This document shows positions 1-5,769 of a stretch of 6,791 nucleotides of DNA, piece after piece. The notes under the pieces are model-generated. The model worked only from the letters and a program-made list of their open reading frames with translations. It was not told the origin of the DNA and did no database searches. The position numbers were made by a program, and so were the translations under genes. Source of the stretch: Acidobacteriota bacterium (lineage in GTDB: Bacteria > Acidobacteriota > Terriglobia > UBA7540); assembly GCA_021828245.1 (NCBI GenBank), contig JAKASC010000128.1, positions 1-6,791 on the forward strand. The letters run 5' to 3'. Every line of letters begins with the position of its first letter. The stretch's first letter is position 1.

Positions 1-1
1 A

Positions 2-808
2 ATGAACGCCATCCGCAAGCATGTCTCGGCAGTCAAGGGCGGCCGCTTGGGGCTGGCGGCGGCTCCGGCGTTGCAACTGACGCTTTTTGTTTCCGACGTT
101 CCCGAGAACCTTCCTTCCGCTGTCGCCTCGGGGCCAACCATGCCGGACGAGACCTCGGTGGAAGATTGCTATGGAATCGCCCAACGATACGGCCTGATAG
201 AGAAATTCCCCGCCTCGATTCGTCGCCACTTCGAGCAGCGGAGTCTGGTCGAGACGCCGAAGCCCGGGGATGCGGGCTTTCGGAACTCGCATTATGGCTG
301 CGTGCTTTCGGACCGGGATGCCGTCGAGGCGGCTCGGGCAGGGTTGGAACGCTTGGGTTTTTCTTCGCATTCCGCTCCCAGCCCCTGGGACGGCGACTTC
401 CGAGAAATCGCGGATCGTCACCTGGCGCAGCTCGAATCATTGGCGCGCGAACATTCGAATCAGCCGGTGGCCTTGGTCGCCGGCGGCGAGGTGACCTGTC
501 CGGTGACCGGTTCCGGCATGGGCGGGCGGAATCAAGCCTATGTGCTTTACGCGGCCACGAAGATTGCCGGGCGCAAGTGGGTCGTACTGAGCGCAGGGAC
601 GGATGGGCGCGACGGCAACAGTCCTTCTGCCGGGGCGGTCGCCGATGGCCAAACCGTCTCGCGGGCTCGCAGCTTGGGCCTTGACCCCGAGCGCTACCTT
701 GCGGAAAGCGACTCTTATTATTTTTTTCGCACCCTCGGCGATACCATTGATGTGGGATTCACGGATAACAACGTGCGCGATTTGCGGATCTGGCTGGGCT
801 TCCCCTGA
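2..808 (+). CDS. Glycerate 2-kinase, MOFRL family (5'-truncated by window edge)
   Basis: Family role: ATP-dependent phosphorylation of D-glycerate to 2-phosphoglycerate in the cytoplasm, feeding glyoxylate, tartronate semialdehyde or serine-type carbon into lower glycolysis. Seen here: 268 residues of the C-terminal part; the first residues (RKHVSAVKGGRLG) match an internal motif of the DUF4147 domain, so the ATG at position 2 is not the true start and roughly 170 residues are missing off the left edge (whole proteins are about 420-450 aa). Family motifs follow in order: SDVPENLPSAVASGPT (31-46), GGEVTCPVTGSGMGGRNQ (161-178, active-site glycine-rich loop and GGRNQ), SAGTDGRDGNSPSAGA (197-212), and the closing MOFRL segment SYYFFRTLGD...NNVRDL. 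The usual GPTDAAGA is GNSPSAGA here, a small divergence. A short GC hairpin follows the stop and the next gene starts 69 nt downstream on the same strand, so the two are probably co-transcribed. The reductase next door makes glycerate or a related hydroxyacid, which supports the assignment. Confidence 0.9.
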   Translation: MNAIRKHVSAVKGGRLGLAAAPALQLTLFVSDVPENLPSAVASGPTMPDETSVEDCYGIAQRYGLIEKFPASIRRHFEQRSLVETPKPGDAGFRNSHYGCVLSDRDAVEAARAGLERLGFSSHSAPSPWDGDFREIADRHLAQLESLAREHSNQPVALVAGGEVTCPVTGSGMGGRNQAYVLYAATKIAGRKWVVLSAGTDGRDGNSPSAGAVADGQTVSRARSLGLDPERYLAESDSYYFFRTLGDTIDVGFTDNNVRDLRIWLGFP

Positions 809-877
809 GCGCGTCGCCGCGCCGTCCGTGGTTTTGAGCGATGGAGCCCATCATCACACGAGGACTGGAGGCGTTTT

Positions 878-1786
878 ATGACATCATCGGTCGGATTCAT
901 CGGGCTTGGGATTATGGGGCAGCCCATGGCCATGAATTTGGTGAAGGCGGGCTATCGCGTCGCCGCGTACAACCGCACGGCCGGGAAAGCCGAGCCGCTC
1001 GGCGCGGCGGGCGCGAAAATCGCCTCCAGCCCCGCAGAAGCCGCGCGAGAAGCCGACATCGTCTATACCATTCTGAGCGACTCGGCTGCAATGGAAGAGG
1101 TGACGCTAGGGAAGAGCGGCATCTTGGAAGCGATACGCCCCGGGGCGTTGCTGATAGATTCCAGCACCATCAGCCCTACGGTGAGCCGCAAACTGGCGTG
1201 CCAAACGGCGGGCAAAGGCGCCAGCTTCCTCGACGCGCCTGTGACCGGCTCGAAGCACGGCGCGGAGAAAGGCGAACTCACCTTCATGATTGGCGGCCAC
1301 CGCGAAGACTTTGAGCGCGCCCTGCCGTTGCTCCAAGTCTTGGGCAAAAAGCATATCTATTGCGGCCCGCACGGCGCCGGACTCTCCGCCAAGCTCGCGC
1401 AAAACGCGATTCAATCCACCATGGTGGAGATTTTTTGCGAAGGCTTCGTCCTGGCGGCCAAGGCGGGCGTGAAACCGGAGACCATGATGGAAATCATCCA
1501 GTCCAGCTTGGCCCGCGCCGCCCTCACGGACTTCAAAGCGCCTTTCATCTTCCAGGGCGACTTCACACCTTACTTCCCCCTCAAGTGGATGCACAAGGAT
1601 TTGGAGCTCGCTATGGAAGCCGCTTACGCGCAGGGCGTTCCCATGCCCGCCACCTCCGCCGTCAAGGAAGTGTATGCCGCCGCCAAGGCGCAGGGCAAAG
1701 GCGACCTCGATTACGCCGCCGTCGTCACCTTTCTTGAGGAATTAGCCGGAGTGAAAGTGAGAACTTCACAAAAGGCTGAGCCGTAA
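878..1786 (+). CDS. NADPH-type beta-hydroxyacid dehydrogenase: glyoxylate/succinic (or tartronate) semialdehyde reductase
   Basis: Role: reduction of a small aldehyde-acid (glyoxylate, succinic semialdehyde or tartronate semialdehyde) to the hydroxyacid in the cytoplasm. Length 302 aa, normal for the family. Seen: N-terminal Rossmann fold with GFIGLGIMGQPMA (6-18); YNRT (31-34) after the second strand, the pattern usually linked to NADPH preference; DSST (94-97); the substrate loop DAPVTGSKHGAEKGEL (119-134); the catalytic-lysine segment AKLAQN with Lys172; and the conserved HKDLELA (239-245) in the C-terminal helical domain. The GSK-x-x-AE loop, FPLKWMHKDL and GDLDYAAVV resemble plant GLYR and bacterial GLYR-like enzymes more than E. 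coli GarR, so I prefer glyoxylate/succinic semialdehyde reductase, with tartronate semialdehyde reductase as the alternative suggested by context. The start is set by GGAGG at 867-871, 6 nt before the ATG. Together with the upstream glycerate kinase it would convert tartronate semialdehyde to 2-phosphoglycerate via D-glycerate. Confidence 0.9.
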   Translation: MTSSVGFIGLGIMGQPMAMNLVKAGYRVAAYNRTAGKAEPLGAAGAKIASSPAEAAREADIVYTILSDSAAMEEVTLGKSGILEAIRPGALLIDSSTISPTVSRKLACQTAGKGASFLDAPVTGSKHGAEKGELTFMIGGHREDFERALPLLQVLGKKHIYCGPHGAGLSAKLAQNAIQSTMVEIFCEGFVLAAKAGVKPETMMEIIQSSLARAALTDFKAPFIFQGDFTPYFPLKWMHKDLELAMEAAYAQGVPMPATSAVKEVYAAAKAQGKGDLDYAAVVTFLEELAGVKVRTSQKAEP

Positions 1787-1810
1787 GCCCCATGGCTCAA
1801 CGAGCCACGG
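1774..1810 (+). repeat. Overlapping inverted repeats at the end of the reductase gene (possible weak terminator)
   Basis: The stop codon of the reductase lies inside GGCT...AGCC (1774-1777 with 1786-1789). Just downstream TGGCTC-aac-GAGCCA (1793-1807) forms a 6-bp stem with a 3-nt loop. GAGCC at 1778-1782 can instead pair with GGCTC at 1794-1798, so the pairings are mutually exclusive. No T-run follows, so this is not a standard intrinsic terminator. A role in 3' end formation or stability is inferred only from position. Confidence 0.3.
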
Positions 1811-1887
1811 CGTCCGTCCAACAACGCCAGCCGGGCGAACTGCTTCGAGGTAAAGCATGGGACGACGTAAGCTCCAATTCCCAACAT

Positions 1888-1911
1888 GGCACGCGGTCTT
1901 CGGGACGCGCC
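1888..1911. terminator. Imperfect hairpin with TTCG loop at convergent gene junction (possible terminator)
   Basis: GGC-ac-GCGG-TC then loop TTCG then GGA-CGCGCC: 4 contiguous G-C pairs, a two-base bulge, two further G-C pairs, and a C(TTCG)G tetraloop on the + strand. It lies between the convergent reductase (ends 1786) and PIN gene (its stop is at 1939-1941 on the minus strand), where a shared terminator is expected. There is no clear T-run on either side, so the call rests on structure and position only. Confidence 0.25.
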
Positions 1912-1938
1912 AGAGCGCGCTCAGAGCCGCGAAGTGCG

Positions 1939-2403
1939 CTACTTGTCCTTGGCCAGTTCCAGCGCCTCGGCCGGCGTGATCGCTTTCAACCCGCCCAGCG
2001 CGGCAGACTGTTCGTTGATGGCGCGTTTCAGCGCGTGGTCGCACGTAACGACCGCAGGCCGCGAGTGGAGCGCGGCCCTCACGACGTATTCATCCTTCTT
2101 CGGCACTTGAATGCCCTGGGGAAGTGGCGGGGAATCCCCCGCCTCCAGTATGGTCTTGTCCGAGCGATGCAGCAGGCTGTTCAACACCCCCAGCGGCTGC
2201 GGCATCGAGCGCGGATCCCCGCGGAGCCAATCCATGTGCTCCTTGTATCTCTCGAGCAGCGCGTCGTCCACGCGGATGGTGTGGCAATTGGCCAGGATGC
2301 GGGCCGTCAGCTCGGAGCACGTGGAGTCAGGGCGGCCATTCTCGTCAACCCCCTTCACGCCGAAATAGAGAATGTTCACGTCGAGCAGGAATCTGTGCTT
2401 CAC
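1939..2403 (-). CDS. PIN-domain ribonuclease-like protein, partner of the upstream AAA ATPase
   Basis: PIN domains are Mg2+/Mn2+-dependent, usually single-strand RNA nucleases, best known as toxins (VapC) and RNA-processing enzymes. Seen: 154 aa from a GTG start. The acidic residues sit in the expected places: LLDVNIL with Asp8 at the first strand, LLERYKEHM with Glu51 in the central helix, KKDEYVVRAAL with Asp104, and VVTCDHAL with Asp122. The last two resemble the D-x-x-h-x-x-A and h-h-T-x-D motifs of PIN proteins, so the active site looks complete. There is no DNA-binding or membrane segment. The gene lies 3 nt behind the ATPase stop (TGA-TCT-GTG) and has no convincing Shine-Dalgarno of its own, which points to translational coupling and a joint function. 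No small VapB-like antitoxin is visible next to it, so a classical VapBC pair is unlikely. Substrate unknown; control of the nuclease by the ATPase is inference. Confidence 0.8.
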   Translation of the reverse strand: MKHRFLLDVNILYFGVKGVDENGRPDSTCSELTARILANCHTIRVDDALLERYKEHMDWLRGDPRSMPQPLGVLNSLLHRSDKTILEAGDSPPLPQGIQVPKKDEYVVRAALHSRPAVVTCDHALKRAINEQSAALGGLKAITPAEALELAKDK

Positions 2404-2406
2404 AGA

Positions 2407-3795
2407 TCAGTGCTTTCGCAGGGCATCAAGATACTCGGTGAGTTCGTCCAGGCTTTGGTCGTAGAAGCCGGGCAAGCCGCCATCAACTTGGCCGTGGTCA
2501 TTGACAGCTAGGCGCGTCGCCTTTGCGCGCCCGCCCTCATTCTCGAAGTAGTAAAGGGCCAGGTCATCCTTGGCCAGTTCCCCCTTTGCCACGGCGTGAA
2601 GGAGCCTGTGCAGCACGTGCTCGCTGTGGGTTTCAATGAAAAATTGCAACTCGGCCTTGCGCGATATCTCCAACAGCATGGCCGTGAGTTGCGACTGCGC
2701 CTTCGGATGGAGGTGCGCTTCCGGCTCCGACACGATGACGGCATCTCCGGACTGGGCGAGGGCAATGGGAACCAGGATGAAAGGCAATTGGTTCGCGCCC
2801 GAGCCTTCGTTCACGAAGAGCGTCTCGGGCCTGCCCGTCTTGGCCGCAGTTGCCCAAACCTTCCCCCGATGCGCCGAAGCCGTCTCAAATTCAATACCGA
2901 TGCCGACCAACTCCTTGAGCCGCTCGGAGATCGCGGTCCGCAGCTTGGCGTTGGCTCCCAGTAAGTTTGTCAGCGCGGTGGCGCGGTCGGTGAGGACAAG
3001 CCGCTCGAGGCTTTCGTGCGCGGGATATTCTGTCGTCGGATAGCCCCACTCCTCGAAACCGCGTAGCTGGTGGACCAGGTGCAGTGACTCGAGGAATCTG
3101 CTCCAGACGTCGGCCAGGCGTTGCATCTCGCCCCGCAAGGTCGGCGTGCCCTTCTCTGCCGGCAGGGAGAGGCTGCAGTAGAAGGGCTGGCCTGGATTTC
3201 CTCCAGGATTGACATACAGTTCTCCGTGGTACGACGGGATGGGCAGCGTGCCCCGAACACCTCCACCAGCCTTGCCCGGAGCCCAATCCCAGGCTGGAAT
3301 CTTGCCATAGTTGCACGCGACCTGGCCCGTGTGGCGGGCCAACCGGTTCTCACTAAAAAAAAGGTCAAAGGTGACGTGAAAGGCGCCGAAGGCCTTCGCT
3401 TCTCTCGACGCGCCCGTCGGCGTGGGCAGCTCGACGTCTGCGCCGATCTGCAGCTCGCAGGAGCGGTCGTGCAGCAACTCCTGGTATTCCTCGCCCAGGT
3501 CAACGATTGGCTGACCAAAGCCGTAGAGGAACGGCGGCAGCTCCGCCGGTCGAAGCCATGAACTGAGGCTCGGCTCGGCCTGAGCAGGCTGGGCCGCTGG
3601 GGGCGGCGCCTCGCGGCGGTGGGGGCGCACAAGGCCATCGGCGCCTGACCTGGCAGCGGACTTCAGCGCCAGCAGTGCCTGAAAGATGCTCGACTTGCCG
3701 CTGTTATTCGGCCCGATGAAGACGGTAATCCGGCCAGCCTCGATCTCCGTGTTCTCGTGGAGCTTAAAATTCTTGAGGCGAATCTTTTTTAGCAC
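2407..3795 (-). CDS. ABC-type AAA ATPase with DUF3696-like C-terminus (OLD/AAA_15/21-like)
   Basis: Cytoplasmic ATPase of the SMC/ABC-like class found in many bacterial conflict systems. It pairs here with a PIN nuclease. Positions are for the 462-aa form. The N-terminus KKIRLKNFKLHENTEI is the typical first strand; Walker A GPNNSGKS (28-35); a Pro/Ala-rich linker (about 61-75); a long insertion to about 325; a signature-like EGSGANQLPFIL (330-341); Walker B VIVSEPEAHLHP (353-364) with the catalytic Glu; and the His-loop ETHSEH (388-393). The C-terminal LPGFYDQSLDEL (441-452) resembles the end of DUF3696 ATPases. No TOPRIM domain is fused, unlike OLD/GajA nucleases, so the nuclease activity is probably supplied by the PIN partner. 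I chose the GTG at 3795 because the conserved part begins right there and a perfect TATAAT lies 6 nt upstream; the frame is also open to a TTG at 3825, which would put the -10 box inside the gene. There is no Shine-Dalgarno, so a leaderless mRNA is possible. A run of eight T interrupts codons 145-147. Confidence 0.88.
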   Translation of the reverse strand: MLKKIRLKNFKLHENTEIEAGRITVFIGPNNSGKSSIFQALLALKSAARSGADGLVRPHRREAPPPAAQPAQAEPSLSSWLRPAELPPFLYGFGQPIVDLGEEYQELLHDRSCELQIGADVELPTPTGASREAKAFGAFHVTFDLFFSENRLARHTGQVACNYGKIPAWDWAPGKAGGGVRGTLPIPSYHGELYVNPGGNPGQPFYCSLSLPAEKGTPTLRGEMQRLADVWSRFLESLHLVHQLRGFEEWGYPTTEYPAHESLERLVLTDRATALTNLLGANAKLRTAISERLKELVGIGIEFETASAHRGKVWATAAKTGRPETLFVNEGSGANQLPFILVPIALAQSGDAVIVSEPEAHLHPKAQSQLTAMLLEISRKAELQFFIETHSEHVLHRLLHAVAKGELAKDDLALYYFENEGGRAKATRLAVNDHGQVDGGLPGFYDQSLDELTEYLDALRKH

Positions 3796-3830
3796 GCGAG
3801 CATTATAGCGTAACCGGGCGGGCAACGCAC
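3795..3830 (-). promoter_or_regulatory. Candidate promoter of the ATPase-PIN pair, leaderless type
   Basis: The minus strand has a perfect -10 hexamer TATAAT (3807-3802) followed by 6 nt (GCTCGC) and the GTG start codon. A transcript starting about 7 nt after the -10 box would begin at or next to the start codon. No convincing -35 was found at 16-18 nt spacing (GTGCGT at 17 nt matches only 2 of 6). The -10 position and the absent Shine-Dalgarno agree with leaderless initiation. The call is by consensus match only. Confidence 0.4.
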
Positions 3831-3981
3831 CAGGGCCGAAGGAAGCCGCTCCGCGCTGAGGTCACTGTGTTCGCCGCCGATTTTCCCACCGATCCAGGCG
3901 GGTCAGCCCGACGGGTCAGGCATGCCCGGCGGCTGTCCGTCCGATTATGCGCCCCACGACCTGGGGAATCGCGCGCATCTC
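3826..3981. other. Intergenic region between the membrane protein and the ATPase
   Basis: These 156 nt separate two genes on the same strand. I see no coding potential, no strong hairpin with a T-run, and no repeat longer than a few bases apart from the palindrome GGCATGCC near 3919. Apart from the -10/-35 zone of the ATPase at its low-coordinate end I can assign nothing here. The gap suggests the ATPase-PIN pair is a separate transcription unit from the genes upstream of it. Confidence 0.5.
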
Positions 3982-4425
3982 TCAGCCCGGCACGGCGGCG
4001 AGGGCAGCAACCAAAAATGAAATGCCCGCGTAGCCGAGCACGTAAACCACCATCAGCAGCACGAGCACGCCCAAGGGCTTCGCCCACAGAGTCTTGTAGA
4101 TTAGCAAATCAGAACCAGCGGCCACCAAAATCATTGCCAGATAGACCCACTGTGGCCGGTGCCCCCACGCTCGCCCCCAGCCGTCATTGACAACCCGAGG
4201 TAACGCCCAGAAACACCCTATCGCAGCAATCCACCATTCGCCGCCAGGAATGCGCCAGCGTGTTTCGACCGCAAGGAAGGCCGGTGCCTGACGGATGACC
4301 TGGGCGAAGAAAAAAAGGAGAGCGATACCCACCGCCAGTCTCACCGCTCTTCCTATGGCGGCTGGGCGAGGCAGACGGGCCGAGTTGTCCTGGCCGTTGG
4401 TCATCCGCGTGGGCTGGGTGCTCAC
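3982..4425 (-). CDS. Small integral membrane protein, four predicted helices, unknown function
   Basis: I do not recognise the family. Seen: 147 aa from a GTG start, with a short polar N-terminus and then hydrophobic segments at about 27-45 (contains GIALLFFFAQ), 63-79 (WWIAAIGCFW), 92-110 (VYLAMILVAAGSDLLIY) and a long one at 116-145 (LGVLVLLMVVYVLGYAG), giving three to five, most likely four, inner-membrane helices. The loop near 80-92 (DGWGRAWGHRPQW) is rich in Trp, Gly and Arg. No catalytic or transporter motif is visible. The GTG overlaps the aldo/keto reductase stop in a GTGA tetranucleotide (4-nt overlap), a usual sign of translational coupling; the alternative start is the ATG at 4404, giving 140 aa. 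Neither has a good Shine-Dalgarno. The same frame stays open far upstream, but that part (up to 4770) is antiparallel-free shadow of the reductase and Arg/Gly/Ala-rich, so I exclude it. Confidence 0.65.
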   Translation of the reverse strand: MSTQPTRMTNGQDNSARLPRPAAIGRAVRLAVGIALLFFFAQVIRQAPAFLAVETRWRIPGGEWWIAAIGCFWALPRVVNDGWGRAWGHRPQWVYLAMILVAAGSDLLIYKTLWAKPLGVLVLLMVVYVLGYAGISFLVAALAAVPG

Positions 4426-5408
4426 GGCGTAGGTGCGCCGGCGGGGATGAGCTGGGCCTCGCGGAGTGCTGCCCAGAATGCCGCCGGAATCGGATAACTC
4501 ATTAGCCGAAAATTCTCTTCCAGCTCCGCCACCGAGCGCGCACCCGGAATCACCGAGGCCACCGCCGGATGCGCCAGCGGAAATTGCAGCGCCGCCGCGC
4601 GCAGCGGCACCGAAAATCGCTGGCAGATTTGTTCGACCCGACGCGCCTTTTCCATCACCTCGGGCGGCGCGTCGGCGTAGTTGAATTTTGCGCCCGGCCG
4701 CGCGCCCGTGGCCAGGATGCCGCTGTTGTACGGTCCGCCGAGGATGATGCTGATGCGTTTCTCTACGCACAAGGGCAACAGTTCTTGGAGGCCCGTATGG
4801 TCAATCAGGGTGTAACGCCCGGCCAATAAAAAGCAGTCAAATTCGCCTTCGCGGGCGAAGCGGGCCAGCATCTCCGCCTGGTTCATGCCTGCGCCCACCG
4901 CGCCAATCCGGCCCTGTCGGCGCAGCTCGGCAAGCGCCGGATAGGCGCCCTTTATCGCCTCTTCATAATGGTCGTCGGGGTCATGAATGTGCAGAATGTC
5001 AATGCGCTCCAGGTTGAGCCGTTTCCGACTCTCCTCGAACGAGCGCATCACCCCTTCGTAGCTGAAGTCAAACACCGGTCGGAACGGTTCGGGACGGTCA
5101 AACTCATCCGGCTGGAGTTCGCCGGGCGCCACGGGCACGAGCAGCCGGCCCACTTTGGTGGCCAAGACAAACTGGCTGCGCTCCGTGCCAGCCAGAGCGC
5201 GGCCCATGCGCCTTTCGCTTTTCCCGTGACCGTACAGCGGCGCCGTGTCGAAGAAATTGATTCCCATTTCGAGCGCGCGCCGAATGGTGGCCAGGGCCTC
5301 GCTTTCCGCCACGTCTTGGAACAGCCCGCCGAGCGGCGCGCCTCCGAGACCCAATCGAGTAACCCGTAGGTTGGTTTTGCCCAACGGTACTTTGCTCAGG
5401 GGATCCAT
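4422..5408 (-). CDS. Aldo/keto reductase, L-fucose / D-threo-aldose 1-dehydrogenase group
   Basis: Family role: NAD(P)-dependent oxidation of a free aldose (L-fucose, D-arabinose, L-galactose) at C1 to the aldonolactone; close relatives include pyridoxal 4-dehydrogenase. Seen: 328 aa, a TIM-barrel AKR. The N-terminal PLGKTNLRVTRLGLGGAPLG (8-27) is the usual opening strand; the catalytic tetrad is Asp54 and Tyr59 in FFDTAPLYGHGKSE, Lys85 in LATKVGRLL, and His142 in DILHIHDPDD. The IHDPDD, AVGAGMN, AGRYTLID and GGPYNSGIL motifs are characteristic of the fucose/aldose dehydrogenase branch rather than of xylose reductases. C-terminal VIPGARSVAELEENF (286-300) is the cofactor phosphate-binding region. 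The start at ATG 5408 is chosen for its GGAG 6 nt upstream; an in-frame ATG at 5492 has no ribosome site and adds only Arg-rich residues. The gene overlaps the following membrane protein by 4 nt and is divergent from a sugar-acid dehydratase, consistent with a non-phosphorylative sugar oxidation route. Exact substrate not determined. Confidence 0.88.
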   Translation of the reverse strand: MDPLSKVPLGKTNLRVTRLGLGGAPLGGLFQDVAESEALATIRRALEMGINFFDTAPLYGHGKSERRMGRALAGTERSQFVLATKVGRLLVPVAPGELQPDEFDRPEPFRPVFDFSYEGVMRSFEESRKRLNLERIDILHIHDPDDHYEEAIKGAYPALAELRRQGRIGAVGAGMNQAEMLARFAREGEFDCFLLAGRYTLIDHTGLQELLPLCVEKRISIILGGPYNSGILATGARPGAKFNYADAPPEVMEKARRVEQICQRFSVPLRAAALQFPLAHPAVASVIPGARSVAELEENFRLMSYPIPAAFWAALREAQLIPAGAPTP

Positions 5409-5414
5409 AAGATT

Positions 5415-5418
5415 CTCC
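5415..5418 (-). promoter_or_regulatory. Ribosome binding site that sets the aldo/keto reductase start
   Basis: GGAG on the minus strand, within ACTGGAGAATCTT, lies 6 nt before the ATG at 5408. This favours that start over the longer in-frame ATG at 5492, which has no purine-rich site in front of it. Confidence 0.7.
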
Positions 5419-5495
5419 AGTTCTTTTCGCCGACCAAGCGGCCCGCGCTTCCGGCTTCGGTTGCGGTCGGACTTGACGGGCCCGCCGCCCATGGC

Positions 5496-5524
5496 AAGTT
5501 AGCACGTCCGTCGCATGGCGACAA
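5496..5524 (-). promoter_or_regulatory. Weak candidate promoter for the aldo/keto reductase operon
   Basis: On the minus strand TTGTCG (5524-5519) and TAACTT (5501-5496) are 17 nt apart, with a TGC extended -10 just before the second box. The -10 matches only 3 of 6 bases. The start of transcription would be near 5489, leaving a leader of about 80 nt. Consensus match and position only. Confidence 0.2.
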
Positions 5525-5542
5525 GCCCTGCACGGTCGGTAG

Positions 5543-5568
5543 CCGCGACACCGTTCTGTGTGTCGCGG
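5543..5568. repeat. Perfect 9-bp inverted repeat, hairpin 1
   Basis: CCGCGACAC (5543-5551), an 8-nt loop, then GTGTCGCGG (5560-5568). It has the same stem length and loop length as the hairpin at 5618-5643, and the first seven stem bases (CCGCGAC) are identical. No T-run follows on either strand. Confidence 0.75.
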
Positions 5569-5617
5569 GCTCTCCCCATCGAACCCGCAACTGGGGAATC
5601 ACCGTCGCCCGAAATAC

Positions 5618-5643
5618 CCGCGACGGCAAGAACACCGTCGCGG
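5618..5643. repeat. Perfect 9-bp inverted repeat, hairpin 2
   Basis: CCGCGACGG (5618-5626), an 8-nt loop, then CCGTCGCGG (5635-5643). A further copy of CACCGTCGC at 5600-5608 also occurs at 5633-5641, so the left arm could partly pair with either. It is a sibling of the hairpin at 5543-5568, 75 nt away. Confidence 0.75.
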
Positions 5644-5669
5644 CCACCTGCTGTGGCTGACTCACTTGT

Positions 5670-5693
5670 GTCCGATAAACAGGAGGGTCGGAC
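5670..5693. repeat. 6-bp inverted repeat, hairpin 3
   Basis: GTCCGA (5670-5675), a 12-nt loop containing AGGAGGG, then TCGGAC (5688-5693). It is shorter than its neighbours and could occur by chance in GC-rich DNA, but lies in line with the three others. Confidence 0.4.
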
Positions 5694-5700
5694 GAGTTCG

Positions 5701-5749
5701 CCGGGAGGTGGGGACGGCTGCTTCTGAGCCGCCGTCCATAGACCTCCGG
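5701..5749. repeat. Long imperfect hairpin, hairpin 4
   Basis: The outer stem is CCGGGAGGT (5701-5709) with ACCTCCGG (5742-5749), 8 pairs with one bulged G. After a small internal loop the inner stem is GGACGGC (5712-5718) with GCCGTCC (5731-5737), 7 pairs around a 12-nt loop. It ends 20 nt before a candidate -35 box of the dehydratase gene, so it may be an operator-like or structural element. No T-run follows. Confidence 0.6.
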
Positions 5750-5769
5750 CCCCACGGCAAATGCTCCGA

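Noticed and set aside
809..877. GC hairpin GCGCG-tcgc-CGCGC directly after the glycerate kinase stop, considered as a terminator.
   Set aside because: The stem is only 5 bp and is not followed directly by a T-run (the nearest TTTT is about 10 nt on). The short spacing to the next gene fits an operon better.
1783..1887. A minus-strand small frame from ATG 1887 that reads like plausible protein (contains FARLALLDGRRGSLSHG).
   Set aside because: It has no ribosome site, lies in a convergent junction and runs on into the antisense of the reductase gene. It might be a relic of a repeated element, but nothing in the sequence proves that.
1939..2403. Classical VapBC toxin-antitoxin for the PIN gene.
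   Set aside because: No small AbrB, RHH or MazE-like antitoxin frame is found next to the PIN gene; its only tightly linked partner is the 462-aa ATPase.
1792..2511. A 239-codon open frame on the + strand opposite the PIN gene and the ATPase 3' end.
   Set aside because: It has no domain or ribosome site, its composition is Arg/Gln/Val-rich, and it is antisense to a PIN protein with complete catalytic motifs. It is a GC-driven shadow frame.
4426..4770. N-terminal extension of the membrane protein frame into the aldo/keto reductase gene.
   Set aside because: The extension is the same strand read in another frame of the reductase, is very rich in Arg, Gly and Ala, and carries no motif. The protein most likely starts at the GTG at 4425 or the ATG at 4404.
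5500..5760. CRISPR array or insertion-sequence ends suggested by the repeated hairpins.
   Set aside because: The repeats are palindromic, differ in sequence and have no regular spacer pattern; no transposase frame or target-site duplication is visible.
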